From Mycolicibacterium parafortuitum (GTDB taxonomy: Bacteria > Actinomycetota > Actinomycetes > Mycobacteriales > Mycobacteriaceae), in contig NZ_MVID01000001.1 in NCBI RefSeq assembly GCF_002086815.1, forward strand, positions 248,001 through 312,000: 64,000 nt of DNA, written 5' to 3'. Under the pieces are notes generated by a model, which worked only from the letters and a program-made list of their open reading frames with translations, was not told the DNA's origin and ran no database searches. The position numbers were made by a program, and so were the translations under genes. Each line of letters begins with the position of its first letter. Positions within the stretch are counted from its first letter, which is position 1. Shown here one piece after another: positions 1 to 8,514 of the stretch.

Positions 1-940
1 GGAGACCGGCAACCATGCCTACCGGCTGAACGCGCGGATGGTGCTGGCGGTCGTGGCCGCCTACCGGGACGAGATCGTCACCGCCGTCACATTGTTGCGT
101 CCCGGGGCCCGAGACGAGTCACCGCACGAACGTCGGTCCGCCCGTCTACGCCTGGTGCGCGGATGGCTCAGCGCGGCGACCGGTGACTACGACACCAGCC
201 TGGCTCTGCTCGCCCCGCTACTGGACACGGCGGGGGAGTACCGCGATGCGTGGCCGTGGTCGCCGCCCTGGATGCGGATACTGGCCAGCATCGGTCTGCT
301 CGCCGGCGACAGGACGTTCGCGGCACGTGCGGGCCATCTTGCCGACCTTGCCGCACAACGTAATCCGGGTGTGGCCAGCTTGCAGGGCGCCGCACTGCAC
401 ATCCGGGCGTTGCTGGACGGCGACGGCGCGGTGATGACCGAAGCCGTGGCGGTGCTGCGAGAGTCGCCGCGTCCCATGCTGGTCGCCGATGCGCTGCGAG
501 ATCTGGGATCGCTGAACCTCGACCAGGGTTCGGCCGGCGCCGGGGTCGTCGCGCTGACCGAGGCGGCCGAGATCTATCACCGGATCGGCGCGGTGGCGGG
601 CACCCGCGCGGTATCGGCGGTGCTACGCCGCCACGGGGTGCACGGAGTGCGGATCGACGCCCCGTCCCACCGCCCGGACAGCGGGTGGGAGTCCCTGACG
701 CCGACCGAACTGCGGGTGGTCGGACTGATCAGTTCCGGGCATACGAATCGTTCTGCCGCAACCGAGTTGAGCGTATCTCCGAACACCGTGAACACGCACC
801 TGCGATCGGTGTTCCGGAAGCTGGGCGTGCGGTCCCGCGTGCAGTTGACCAACGCGTTCCGGGAGCACTCCGGCTCGCAGCACTCGGGGTCGGGCGCTAC
901 CTTTGCGCGCGGCGTGCCAAGCGGGCGGGATCGTGGATGA
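1..940 (+). CDS. LuxR-family transcriptional regulator, C-terminal part (5' end outside window)
   Basis: The reading frame is open from base 2, so the N-terminus lies upstream of the window; the first in-window ATG is at 38 but is probably internal. The visible part is an alpha-helical, TPR-like region followed by a LuxR (GerE-type) helix-turn-helix near the end, with the typical run [15 protein letters not shown], then a recognition helix [20 protein letters not shown]. This arrangement fits the large LuxR/MalT-like regulators (often with an N-terminal ATPase domain), but that domain is not in view. It ends in TGA at 938-940 and overlaps the convergent CRP-like gene by 44 bp. Target genes cannot be inferred. 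Confidence 0.85.
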   Translation, partial: ETGNHAYRLNARMVLAVVAAYRDEIVTAVTLLRPGARDESPHERRSARLRLVRGWLSAATGDYDTSLALLAPLLDTAGEYRDAWPWSPPWMRILASIGLLAGDRTFAARAGHLADLAAQRNPGVASLQGAALHIRALLDGDGAVMTEAVAVLRESPRPMLVADALRDLGSLNLDQGSAGAGVVALTEAAEIYHRIGAVAGTRAVSAVLRRHGVHGVRIDAPSHRPDSGWESLTPTELRVVGLISSGHTNRSAATELSVSPNTVNTHLRSVFRKLGVRSRVQLTNAFREHSGSQHSGSGATFARGVPSGRDRG

Positions 941-1574
941 TCGTCGTCTTGCCGCGCTGCTCGATCCACCCGCGTTGTGCGAAGTCGGCCAGTGCCTTGT
1001 TGATCGTCTCCCGCGACGACCCGGCGAGTTGAGCGATCTCCTCCTGGGTCAGTCCGTGGTCGACACGCAGTGACCCGTCCTGCTGGGTGCCGAATCGGCG
1101 CGCCAGATCCAGCAGCTGCTTGGCCACCCGCCCCGGGACGTCGGTGAAGATCAGGTCCGACAGCGTGTCATTGGTGCGGCGCAGTCGGCGTGCCAGCACG
1201 CGCAGCAACTGCTCGGCAATCTCGGGCCGCTCGGCGATCCAGAACCGCAACGCGTCACGGTCCATCATCACCGCGTTCAGTGCCGTCAGCGTGGTGACCG
1301 ACGAGGTCCGGGGGCCCGGATCGAAGATCGCGAGTTCGCCGAACATGTCGGCCGGGCCCATCAGTGTCAACAGGCTCTCCCGGCCGTCGGGCGCCGTGCA
1401 GCCGATCTTCGCACGGCCCGCGGTGATGATATAGAGAGCGTCGCCTAGATCGCCCTCGCTGAACACGCGGTGTCCGCGAGGGAACGACACCTGTTGAAGC
1501 TGGCTGCACAGCGCTGCCACGGCGCCTGGATCCACGCCCTGGAAGATCGCGGCGCGCGCCAATACCTCGTCCAC
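897..1574 (-). CDS. CRP/FNR-family cAMP-responsive-type regulator (CRP paralogue)
   Basis: A 225-residue protein closely resembling mycobacterial CRP (Rv3676 type). It has an N-terminal cyclic-nucleotide-binding beta-roll with the signature [15 protein letters not shown] (residues about 78-92, with the Glu, Arg, Thr and Ser used to hold cAMP) and a C-terminal winged helix with [20 protein letters not shown] at about 175-194. The frame is open to an ATG at 1625, but the GTG at 1572-1574 is preferred: it follows AAAGGA closely and gives the family's usual length of about 224 residues. Fast-growing mycobacteria carry two CRP copies, so this may be either one. It is convergent with the LuxR-type gene and overlaps its 3' end. 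Confidence 0.9.
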   Translation of the reverse strand: MDEVLARAAIFQGVDPGAVAALCSQLQQVSFPRGHRVFSEGDLGDALYIITAGRAKIGCTAPDGRESLLTLMGPADMFGELAIFDPGPRTSSVTTLTALNAVMMDRDALRFWIAERPEIAEQLLRVLARRLRRTNDTLSDLIFTDVPGRVAKQLLDLARRFGTQQDGSLRVDHGLTQEEIAQLAGSSRETINKALADFAQRGWIEQRGKTTIIHDPARLARRAQR

Positions 1575-1694
1575 ATAGTCCTTTCTGGGCGCCCTTTCAG
1601 GCTCCGCGTAGCCGGTCTCAGCCATCCCGGCCGGCCAGGCTGTACGCGATGTTCAGCATGCGTAAATTATCAGTTGCCGTCCTGCCGTGTGCGC

Positions 1695-2261
1695 TCAGGC
1701 GGTGATGCCCAGGCTGTCGCACAGCGAAAGGAACGCCACCGCGAACGGGTTCTCGGCCGTCATCTGCCGCAGCCGCGGCCAATCCAGTTGCTCACGTACG
1801 GCCCGTACCGGGGGGAACAGCGTGGCGAAGTCGCAGTGGTGTTCGTGCAGCGCGCGCAGTTTCTGGGTGAGCACCTCGGTCGGGGGCAGCACCGGGATCG
1901 CCAGGGCCAGCACATCCTGGGTCTCGGCCCGTTCCAGCAGCGCCCCGTCCACCGGTACCCGGTTGATCTGGTGCAGCACGTCGATCACGACGGGACCGTC
2001 GACGGACAGCGCCGCCTTGAACAACCACTCCTCGCGGGGCCGACGGATGTCGAAACCCGCCTTCGACAACGTCGCCACCGCGGCCTCCGCGTCGTGTTCT
2101 GCCACCACGAAGTCCACGTCGTGCACGGGCTCCGGGGCGCCGTGCACCCACAGCGCGTAACTGCCGGCGAGCGCGAACGGCGGGCCGTCGGCCTTGAGGG
2201 CCGAGGCCGCACGTTTGAGCGCCTCACGCAGGACGTCATGAGGCAGGCTCGGGTGGGACAT
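1695..2261 (-). CDS. nucleotidyltransferase-like family protein
   Basis: A 188-residue protein with a minimal nucleotidyltransferase fold. The G-S motif GSYALWVHG is followed by the metal-binding D-x-D in VHDVDFVVAE, and later by a segment in which TEVLTQKLRAL is typical of AbiEii/MNT-like enzymes that move a nucleotide onto an unknown acceptor. The frame stays open much further upstream, but the ATG at 2259-2261 starts a protein with normal composition and leaves a 61-bp divergent spacer before the EEP-family gene. No antitoxin partner is adjacent, so a toxin-antitoxin role is not supported. The substrate is unknown. Confidence 0.75.
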   Translation of the reverse strand: MSHPSLPHDVLREALKRAASALKADGPPFALAGSYALWVHGAPEPVHDVDFVVAEHDAEAAVATLSKAGFDIRRPREEWLFKAALSVDGPVVIDVLHQINRVPVDGALLERAETQDVLALAIPVLPPTEVLTQKLRALHEHHCDFATLFPPVRAVREQLDWPRLRQMTAENPFAVAFLSLCDSLGITA

Positions 2262-2322
2262 GCTCACCGCCGTCGGTTCGGTCACAGGATGGGTTTCGGT
2301 CCAGGATGGGTAGTGCGTACCC

Positions 2323-3090
2323 ATGAAGTTGGTGACGTTCAACATTCTGCACGGGCGCACACCCGGGCACGGGGTGGATCTGGACCGCTTCGCCGACTGC
2401 GTGGCCTCGCTCGACGCCGACATCCTCGCGCTGCAGGAGGTCGATTCCATCCAGCAGCGATCCGGGCTCGCCGACCTCACCGCACTGGCCGCCGAGGCGA
2501 TGGGTGCCAGGAGCCACCGCTTCGTCGCCGCGATCGCCGGTACCCCTGGGGCGACCTGGATGGCCGCCACAGGTGAGGAGCAGCCGGGGACGGCCGCGTA
2601 CGGGGTCGCACTTCTGTCTCGCTACCCCGCGGTGAGCTGGCAGGTGCTGCGGCTGCCGCGGATACCTTTCCGGTTCCCGCTGTACCTGCGCGAACCCGGG
2701 AAGGTGGTGGTCGTCGACGAGGAGCCGCGTGCGGCCGTGATCGGAGTGTTCGACACACCGATGGGCGAGCTCACCGTCGTCAACACCCACCTGTCCTTCG
2801 TCCCGGGGTGGAATCGATTCCAGCTGCACCGGTTGATGCGCGACGTGCGCGCGCTGCCCTGGCCGCGGATCGTCACCGGAGACCTGAACATGCCGGCGAA
2901 GCCCGCGCGGCGGTGGTCGCGGTTACGGCAGCTCGCGGTCGCGCCGACGTTCCCGGCCGACCGTCCGACCCGCCAGCTCGACCATGTGCTCACCGACGAT
3001 CCCGCCCTCACCGTGCGGGCCTTCGAGACCCCGGAGCTGGCGATCTCGGACCATCGGCCGCTGGCCGTGCACCTGGAGCGTCTCAGCTGA
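2323..3090 (+). CDS. endonuclease/exonuclease/phosphatase (EEP) family protein
   Basis: A 255-residue single-domain EEP protein, the DNase I/sphingomyelinase-like metal-dependent phosphodiesterase fold. The family motifs are in order: VTFNILHG near residue 4 (Asn), LQEVD near 38 (metal-binding Glu), VNTHLSF near 150 (catalytic His), TGDLNMPA near 190 (Asp-Asn), QLDHVL, and a final SDHRPLAV with the Asp-His pair. All catalytic residues seem intact, so it is probably an active phosphodiesterase or phosphatase, but the family spans nucleic acids, phospholipids and inositol phosphates. No signal peptide is evident. It is transcribed away from the nucleotidyltransferase-like gene. Confidence 0.85.
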   Translation: MKLVTFNILHGRTPGHGVDLDRFADCVASLDADILALQEVDSIQQRSGLADLTALAAEAMGARSHRFVAAIAGTPGATWMAATGEEQPGTAAYGVALLSRYPAVSWQVLRLPRIPFRFPLYLREPGKVVVVDEEPRAAVIGVFDTPMGELTVVNTHLSFVPGWNRFQLHRLMRDVRALPWPRIVTGDLNMPAKPARRWSRLRQLAVAPTFPADRPTRQLDHVLTDDPALTVRAFETPELAISDHRPLAVHLERLS

Positions 3091-3120
3091 GGGAGTGTGA
3101 TCGGTTGTGGGCGAACGAAT

Positions 3121-4365
3121 TCAGCTCAGGAATCGGGTGGTGTAGGACGCGAAGCGCTGCCGTAGGTCGTCGGGATCCAGGCCGAACATCTCGGCGGAGG
3201 TGTGTACCCGGCCGTGCCTGCCGCGCCGGTGGCTTTCCAGATAGTCCGACACCGCCGCGCGTGATGGGTCGTCGAACGTTTCGCCGGTCAGGCTGTAAAT
3301 GGACTCGGCGACACCCATCTCGTCGGACATGAAATCGTCGAAACGGATGTCGAGTGAGCGGTCGGCGGCGATGACGTCGCGGTCGCGGACACACGCGGCG
3401 AGCATCTTCTCCAGCCGGTCCACCCACGCCGCGGCGACGGTCGCAACGTCGACCTTGTCGCGGTGCATCCGTTCGGAATACGTGATCATCGCGATCATCG
3501 ACAGCGCGACCGGCACCGGATCGCGGTGTGTGAAGACGACTTTGGCCCCGGGCAGCACATTGTCGATCACCGGCAGCTGGGCCAGGTGCTGGGGTGATTT
3601 CAGTACCCAGCGACCGCCGCCGCGCAGGAACTGCAGGGCCTTGAGCTGGGTGGCCAGATACCGGTAGGTCGACGTCTGGTCGTGGCTCCAGTAGTACTCG
3701 GTCCAGCGCGGCACATGTGCGAGGGTCTCCATCAGCATCGTGGAGAAGTCGTTGGCGAGCAGCTGGATCTCTTCGTGCGCGTGGTCGGTGGTCATCTCGT
3801 GCATCAGCGCGAAATGCGGCATCAGCAGGTCCATCGTCTGCACCGCGAGATCCATTCGGCCGATCCTCGGATCAGGTTCGATGCCGGCCTCCGACGGCAG
3901 CGGGAACGGCTCGACGCTCTCCCAATACGGGAGGCTGCGGAAGGTGGGCGCGGCGGCGAGCAGGTTGTGCAGGTGGGTGGTGCCCGAGCGGGGGAGCCCG
4001 GCGATGACGACCGGCGCGACCAGCTCGATGTCCTCGATCTCCGGGTGGCGGGTCAGCAGATCGGTCAGCAGCAGCCGGTTCTTCAGCCACTGTTGAAGCT
4101 GGGCGTGGAAGTTCACGATCCCGGGGGCGTGCATGTCGATCTCGCGCAGCTCGGCCAGGTACAGGTTCAGGCGCTCGCGGTAGTCGTCGGGACCGAAGTC
4201 GTCCAGCCCGGTCGCCTCGCGGGCCCGCGCGTGCAGCACGTCGGCATCGAGCGGGCAGTCTGCGGCCAGCACCGCCATCATTTCCCGAAGCTGTTGTGCC
4301 TCAGTTGAATACCGCGGCTCTGCGAGGTCGTCTAGGTGAACCAGTCCGTCTGTGGTGTCCGTCAC
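3121..4365 (-). CDS. sulfotransferase family protein
   Basis: A 414-residue cytosolic sulfotransferase-fold protein. The PAPS 5'-phosphosulfate loop is seen as AGLPRSGTTHLHNLLAA at about 122-138, and the 3'-phosphate loop as VFTHRDPVPVALSM near residue 280. Such enzymes move sulfate from PAPS to hydroxyl groups of lipids or small molecules; mycobacteria hold several uncharacterised members of this type. Translation starts with GTG at 4363-4365. The TetR-family ATG lies only 28 bp away in the opposite direction, so the two genes must share promoter DNA. This neighbourhood suggests that the TetR protein controls it. Confidence 0.85.
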   Translation of the reverse strand: MTDTTDGLVHLDDLAEPRYSTEAQQLREMMAVLAADCPLDADVLHARAREATGLDDFGPDDYRERLNLYLAELREIDMHAPGIVNFHAQLQQWLKNRLLLTDLLTRHPEIEDIELVAPVVIAGLPRSGTTHLHNLLAAAPTFRSLPYWESVEPFPLPSEAGIEPDPRIGRMDLAVQTMDLLMPHFALMHEMTTDHAHEEIQLLANDFSTMLMETLAHVPRWTEYYWSHDQTSTYRYLATQLKALQFLRGGGRWVLKSPQHLAQLPVIDNVLPGAKVVFTHRDPVPVALSMIAMITYSERMHRDKVDVATVAAAWVDRLEKMLAACVRDRDVIAADRSLDIRFDDFMSDEMGVAESIYSLTGETFDDPSRAAVSDYLESHRRGRHGRVHTSAEMFGLDPDDLRQRFASYTTRFLS

Positions 4366-4377
4366 ATCGGGTTATGT

Positions 4378-4388
4378 TACTTTGAGTA
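4378..4388. promoter_or_regulatory. possible operator between sulfotransferase and TetR genes
   Basis: In the 28-bp space between the two start codons lies TACT-TTG-AGTA, an 11-bp inverted repeat, inside a looser TTAC-N10-GTAA pair (4377-4394). Autoregulatory TetR proteins often bind such sites between divergent genes. The arms are short, so this is only a candidate. Confidence 0.3.
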
Positions 4389-4393
4389 TCGTA

Positions 4394-4969
4394 ATGACGG
4401 CAGAGGTGGGACGGCCCCGGAATCAGGCGATCGCCGACGCGGTGCTGCACGCGACGACGGAGATGCTCGGCGAGTCGTCGTACGCCGAACTGTCGCTGGA
4501 TGCCGTCGCCGCACGGGCGGGTACCAGCAAGCCGGCCATCTACCGGCGCTGGCGCAGCAAGGCCCACCTGGTGCACGAGGCCGTGTTCCCGATCGACGCG
4601 ACCACCGAGATACCCCAAACCGGTTCCCTCGAAGGCGATGTGCGAGAGATGGTGCGGCGCACACACGCGATCCTGAACACGCCCGCCGCCCGCGCGGCGC
4701 TGCCCGGCCTCGTCGGGGAGATGGCCTCGGACCCGACCCTGCACACCGCTCTGCTGGAACGCTTTTCCGACATCCTGGTGCGGGATCTGGCCGGATACCT
4801 CGAGTCGGCGGCCGGGCGCGGTGAGGTTCGGCGCGAGGTTCTCGCCTCCGAACTGGCCGAGGTGATCGCCGGAATCACGCTGCTGTCGTTGATCACCCGC
4901 GGGGCAACCGCGGACGAGGACTGGATCGACCGGACCGCACGGCTCATCACGAAAGGAATCAGTGCATGA
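4394..4969 (+). CDS. TetR-family transcriptional regulator
   Basis: A 191-residue TetR-type repressor. The N-terminal DNA-binding domain runs from about 8 to 55, with the helix-turn-helix [19 protein letters not shown], and the rest is a helical ligand-binding domain of TetR_C type. A longer start at 4352 is open but would overlap the divergent sulfotransferase coding region; the ATG at 4394 begins MTAEVGRPRN, a normal TetR N-terminus. The stop codon overlaps the start of the DUF1214 gene (ATGA), so the two are co-transcribed. Likely role: local repressor of the sulfotransferase/DUF1214 locus; its ligand is unknown. Confidence 0.88.
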   Translation: MTAEVGRPRNQAIADAVLHATTEMLGESSYAELSLDAVAARAGTSKPAIYRRWRSKAHLVHEAVFPIDATTEIPQTGSLEGDVREMVRRTHAILNTPAARAALPGLVGEMASDPTLHTALLERFSDILVRDLAGYLESAAGRGEVRREVLASELAEVIAGITLLSLITRGATADEDWIDRTARLITKGISA

Positions 4970-6075
4970 CCGAAACCCACGAAGCGACAACGGCGTGGCG
5001 GGAGTTGCTCGACACGCTGCGCGAGCTCGATGCGTCGTTCATGACCGGGCCGAAGGCGGTCACCGACGATCGGCATGTCGCCGACGGCTACCGCATGCTC
5101 GCCACCACGCTCGGCGTCGCGTTCGACACCTATCTGTTCGCCGATCCGAGCCGCCCGCGCTGGGTCGAGGTGAACTCGCCGTTCCGGCCCGACCGGCGCT
5201 GGGGTGGCGACAACACCGACGCGCTCTACTTCATGTGCCCGGTCGATCCGTCCCGGCGATACCGCATCAGCGGCAATCGTGGTGACAGCGTGTACTTCTC
5301 GATCACCGCGTACAACGAGCCGTCGCCCGGGGCGTGGTCGGACCGCATCGTCGCGCTCGTCCGCGACGACGACCTCGACATCGACGAGGACGGCAACTTC
5401 AGTTTCGAATTCGGTCCGCAACCCGACGCCGCGGTGCTGATGACGCGGGACTACCAGGCCGATCCGCTGACCGGCAGGCCGGTCAGCTGGACTATCGAGG
5501 CGTTGGAACCGCCGGATCCGTTCCGGCACAGCGAGGCCGAGACCGCTGCCGCGCTGCGGGCCGGCGCGGCGTGGCTGCGGACCATGTTCGCGATCCTGCC
5601 GCTGGCGGTCGGCGTGAAGAACTCCGATGAGCACGAGTTCGGCCATGAGACCGCGATGGCGGCCAACGATTTCGCCGAACCGTATCAGGTGCCGGACGCC
5701 AACTTCGGGTGGTCTGCCCGCGACGCGTGCTACGCGTACGGCAGTTTCGACCTTGCTGAGGACGAAGCCCTGGTGATCACCCACCGCCCGCCGGCGTGCC
5801 GGTTCTGGAACCTGGTGGTGTGGAACCAGTTCATGGCGGTGCCCGGTGTCTCCGACGCGCGCAGCTCGGTCAACGGATTCACCGCGGCGCCGAACTCCGA
5901 CGGTTCGGTGACGGTGGTGCTCTCCCGCGGTATGACGGCGCACCCGAATTCGCTGACCACGCTCGATTACCCGCGCGGAAATCTGGCGTTCCGCTGGTTC
6001 CTGGCCGACCAGGTGCCCGCCCGGCCCGAGGTGTCGCTGGTGAAAGTCACCGAGGCGCCGACGGAGCTGACGTAG
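4966..6075 (+). CDS. DUF1214 domain-containing protein
   Basis: A 369-residue protein of unknown activity. The C-terminal third carries the DUF1214 pattern: a stretch around RFWNLVVWNQF, then PNSDGSVTVVLSRG and a final FRWFLADQVPARPEV. The N-terminal part is mixed alpha/beta and has no motif I can place. DUF1214 proteins commonly sit next to sulfotransferase and TetR genes in actinobacteria, as here, which hints at one shared lipid-modification pathway, but no reaction is known. The start overlaps the TetR stop by 4 bp. The 3' end overlaps the broken alpha/beta-hydrolase gene (convergent) by 29 bp. Confidence 0.82.
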   Translation: MTETHEATTAWRELLDTLRELDASFMTGPKAVTDDRHVADGYRMLATTLGVAFDTYLFADPSRPRWVEVNSPFRPDRRWGGDNTDALYFMCPVDPSRRYRISGNRGDSVYFSITAYNEPSPGAWSDRIVALVRDDDLDIDEDGNFSFEFGPQPDAAVLMTRDYQADPLTGRPVSWTIEALEPPDPFRHSEAETAAALRAGAAWLRTMFAILPLAVGVKNSDEHEFGHETAMAANDFAEPYQVPDANFGWSARDACYAYGSFDLAEDEALVITHRPPACRFWNLVVWNQFMAVPGVSDARSSVNGFTAAPNSDGSVTVVLSRGMTAHPNSLTTLDYPRGNLAFRWFLADQVPARPEVSLVKVTEAPTELT

Positions 6076-6789
6076 TTTTCGTCAGCAGCGATCCGGTCAG
6101 CAGATCCGAGAGCAGCGCGGCCAATTCCGTTGGCTTCGACCACATCACCATGTGACCGGCGTCGATCTGTCTGCGGTCCACCGGCCCGGGCAGGTGGCGG
6201 GTCATCTGATCCCACAGCGTCGCGGGTACGGCCACATCGTCGGTCAGGCCGACGTAGGTCGTCGGTATGCCGTTCGGGTAACCACTGAGCCGAGCGTTCA
6301 TCAGCCGCGGCGCCTCGGGGACGAAGCTGGGCCACCATGTCGCCCACTGGTCGTCGGTGAGGTCATTGCCGAACATGGCCCTGGCGACAGCCTCGTCGAT
6401 CGTGGCGATCTCACCGGCGGGCCAGTCGGCCCCGTACGCGAGCCCGCACCCGCCCTGACCTGGCCCTGGGATCAGCGCGCCGACATACACGAGGTGGGTG
6501 ATGCGGTCGGGACGGCGGTTGGCGGTCTCGGTGACGGTCACCCCGCCGAGCGAGTGCCCGACCAGGGCGAAGCGTCCCCATCCGGCGTCGTCGGCGTACT
6601 CGAGGACGGTGCGGACACAGTCGTCGAGGGTCACCTCCAGAAGGTCGCAACGCCGGCTTCCGCGGCCGGGCAGGTCGACCGCGATCACCGGCAACGCGAG
6701 ACGCGCGGTGACCGGGCTCCAACACTGATCGGGCTCCAACGCGGCGACGTGCACATACCGCCGTGCACGAGCAGCACCCCGCCGTCCAT
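6047..6789 (-). pseudogene. alpha/beta-hydrolase, broken by a 17-bp near-duplication
   Basis: The 5' part is read from ATG 6787-6789, preceded by GGAGG at 9 nt, and gives MDGGVLLVHGGMCTSPRWSP with the oxyanion-loop HGG. The rest lies in another frame: PVTARLALPVIAVDLPGRG, nucleophile elbow GHSLGG, acid loop GLTDD and catalytic His in AGHMVMW. The frame change falls exactly on two tandem copies of a 17-bp unit (6711-6727 and 6728-6744, 14 of 17 bases identical, sharing CGGGCTCCAAC). Removing 17 bp restores one continuous frame of 241 codons. In the present form the oxyanion loop and the Ser/His triad are not made as one protein, so the gene is probably dead. The 3' end overlaps the DUF1214 gene. 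Confidence 0.85.
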
Positions 6790-6867
6790 GTGTCACCGCC
6801 TCCGGCGCAAGGATCGATGCGGCAAGTATCCGGGCCCGGGCGCGTGCGCACGGGCGTTCCACCGAAA

Positions 6868-6881
6868 AGGACTTTGGTCCT
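6868..6881. promoter_or_regulatory. probable DosR (DevR) box upstream of the universal stress protein gene
   Basis: AGGAC-TTTG-GTCCT is a perfect palindrome that fits the core of the mycobacterial DosR binding site (GGGACTTNNGTCCC type). It lies 101 bp before the start of a tandem universal stress protein, the gene family most often controlled by DosR under hypoxia and nitric oxide. It also sits 78 bp before the start of the broken hydrolase on the other strand. Confidence 0.6.
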
Positions 6882-6942
6882 CGGGCCGCGTGACCGTCGA
6901 CCACTGATGTGCGGGGCGCTCGGGGGGCTAGCGTGGAGTCAT

Positions 6943-6964
6943 CGGGTGGCGCCGTTGCCACCCG
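6943..6964 (+). other. hairpin in the leader of the universal stress protein gene
   Basis: CGGGTGGC-GCCGTT-GCCACCCG gives a perfect 8-bp stem with a 6-nt loop. It ends 5 nt before the ribosome binding site TAGGAGG (6969-6975). It could protect the mRNA 5' end or affect ribosome access; no U-run follows, so it is not a typical terminator. Confidence 0.4.
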
Positions 6965-6982
6965 CCGGTAGGAGGCTGCGAC

Positions 6983-7867
6983 ATGTCCACCACACCTGCA
7001 CCCCTCGGCATCGTCGTCGGTGTCGACGGCTCGGCCGCATCGCGAGTGGCGATCGATTGGGCGGCCCGTGACGCCGCGATGCGGGAGGTACCCCTGACCC
7101 TCGTGCATGTGCTGCCCAGCGCGTCGATGCAATCGTGGGTCCAGGTGCCGTTGCCGGCCGCGTTCTACGAGGACGAGAGGAAGGAAGCGACACGGCTTCT
7201 GGCCGAGGCGCGCACCGTCGTCGAATCGGCCGTCCCCGATGCCCTTCCGGCCATCACCGAGAAGATTCTGTCCGGCCAGCCGGTGCCGACGATCGCCGAC
7301 CTGTCGAAGGACGCCGCGATGATCGTCGTCGGCAGCCGCGGTCTGGGCAAGTGGGAACGCCGGTTGCTCGGCTCCGTCAGCTCGGGCCTGGTCCACCACG
7401 CACACTGCCCGGTCGTCGTCGTCTACGACGAGGACCCGCTGATCCCGCACCCGGCGCAGGCTCCCGTCGTGGTCGGGATCGACGGCTCTCCCGCCTCCGA
7501 GCACGCCACCGCGATCGCGTTCGACGAAGCCAGCAGGCGAGGTGTCGATCTGGTCGCGGTGCACACCTGGAGCGATGCCGGATACGAACTGCCCGGCACC
7601 ACCTGGAGCGAGGTCCAGCCCGAAGAGGACATGCTGCTCGCCGAACGGCTGGCCGGGTGGCAGGAGCGCTATCCCGACGTGACCGTGCACCGGGTGGTCA
7701 AGCGTGACCAACCCGCGCGGCGGCTGCTCGAAGAGGGCGCGAAGGCGCAGTTGCTCGTGGTCGGCAGCCACGGCCGCGGCGGTTTCGCCGGAATGCTGCT
7801 CGGTTCGGTGGGCTCACAGGTCGTGCAGTCCTCCCGGACCCCGGTGATCGTGGCCCGGTCGTCGTGA
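6983..7867 (+). CDS. universal stress protein, tandem USP domains
   Basis: A 294-residue cytosolic protein with two UspA domains (about 8-145 and 155-292). Both carry the ATP-binding pattern G-2x-G-9x-G-S: GSRGLGKWERRLLGS and GSHGRGGFAGMLLGS, so both should bind ATP, as in the Rv2623/Rv2005c type. In mycobacteria these proteins slow growth and act during hypoxia or dormancy. Start ATG 6983 has a strong TAGGAGG 7 nt upstream. A probable DosR box and a leader hairpin precede it. The GTGA overlap with the SRPBCC gene implies one mRNA. Confidence 0.93.
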   Translation: MSTTPAPLGIVVGVDGSAASRVAIDWAARDAAMREVPLTLVHVLPSASMQSWVQVPLPAAFYEDERKEATRLLAEARTVVESAVPDALPAITEKILSGQPVPTIADLSKDAAMIVVGSRGLGKWERRLLGSVSSGLVHHAHCPVVVVYDEDPLIPHPAQAPVVVGIDGSPASEHATAIAFDEASRRGVDLVAVHTWSDAGYELPGTTWSEVQPEEDMLLAERLAGWQERYPDVTVHRVVKRDQPARRLLEEGAKAQLLVVGSHGRGGFAGMLLGSVGSQVVQSSRTPVIVARSS

Positions 7868-8514
7868 ACAGATACCGCGCCGTCGTCGCCGGAACCGCGG
7901 CGGCGGCGCTGGTGATCGCGTACCGCACCCGGCTGCGACCCTGGATCTACCGCTGGGGTGCGACCCACGAGGAATCGGTGGCCGGGCTACCGGGTGACGA
8001 ACTCGTCGCCGGGGGAGCACGCACCACCAGGGCGGTCACCATCGACGCAGGTCCGGAAGACGTCTGGCCGTGGCTGGCGCAGATCGGCGAGGACCGCGGC
8101 GGGTTCTACAGCTACAGCGGGCTCGAACGGGCGGTGGGCGCCGACATCCACAACGCGACCACCGTCCATCCGGAATGGCAGGACCTCGCCGTCGGCGACA
8201 CCGTGTGGCTGGCCCGCCGTGGCGGCGACCGCGGTCGGCAGGTCGTCGCGGCGCTGGAACCGAAGTCCCACCTCGTCCTGATGTCACCGGACGACTACGC
8301 ACGCGTTCAGCGCGGCGAGAAGGCTTCGGGCAGTTGGTCATTCCACCTCAAGCCGACCGGGACCGGCACCCGGCTGCTGGCCCGGGGCAACGGCGGTTAC
8401 GGCGGCAACGTGCTCTACGACATCGTGCACTTCGTGATGGAGCGCCGGATGCTGCTCGGTGTCCGGGAGCGCGCTGAGCGCGCTACCGCGTGGTCAGCCG
8501 GCCGTAGCGCGTGA
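7864..8514 (+). CDS. SRPBCC-family protein with N-terminal membrane segment
   Basis: A 216-residue protein. Residues about 6-20 form a single hydrophobic helix, probably a membrane anchor, and the rest fits the START/SRPBCC ligand-binding fold: TRAVTIDAGPEDVWPWLAQIG followed by the long strand-rich part ending SFHLKPTGTGTRLLARG. Such proteins hold hydrophobic ligands. The GTG start overlaps the stop of the universal stress protein gene (GTGA), so it is probably translationally coupled and may share the DosR-type control. The last 32 bp overlap the convergent acyl-CoA dehydrogenase gene. The ligand is unknown. Confidence 0.78.
   Translation: MNRYRAVVAGTAAAALVIAYRTRLRPWIYRWGATHEESVAGLPGDELVAGGARTTRAVTIDAGPEDVWPWLAQIGEDRGGFYSYSGLERAVGADIHNATTVHPEWQDLAVGDTVWLARRGGDRGRQVVAALEPKSHLVLMSPDDYARVQRGEKASGSWSFHLKPTGTGTRLLARGNGGYGGNVLYDIVHFVMERRMLLGVRERAERATAWSAGRSA

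Noticed and set aside
1695..2570. Toxin-antitoxin system of AbiE type
   Set aside because: Only a nucleotidyltransferase-like protein is present; no AbiEi-type partner is adjacent.
6047..7771. Reading the hydrolase as a 574-residue protein continuing through the stress-protein gene
   Set aside because: The upstream half is antisense to the universal stress protein gene; the true start with a ribosome site is at 6789 in another frame, joined after removal of the 17-bp unit.
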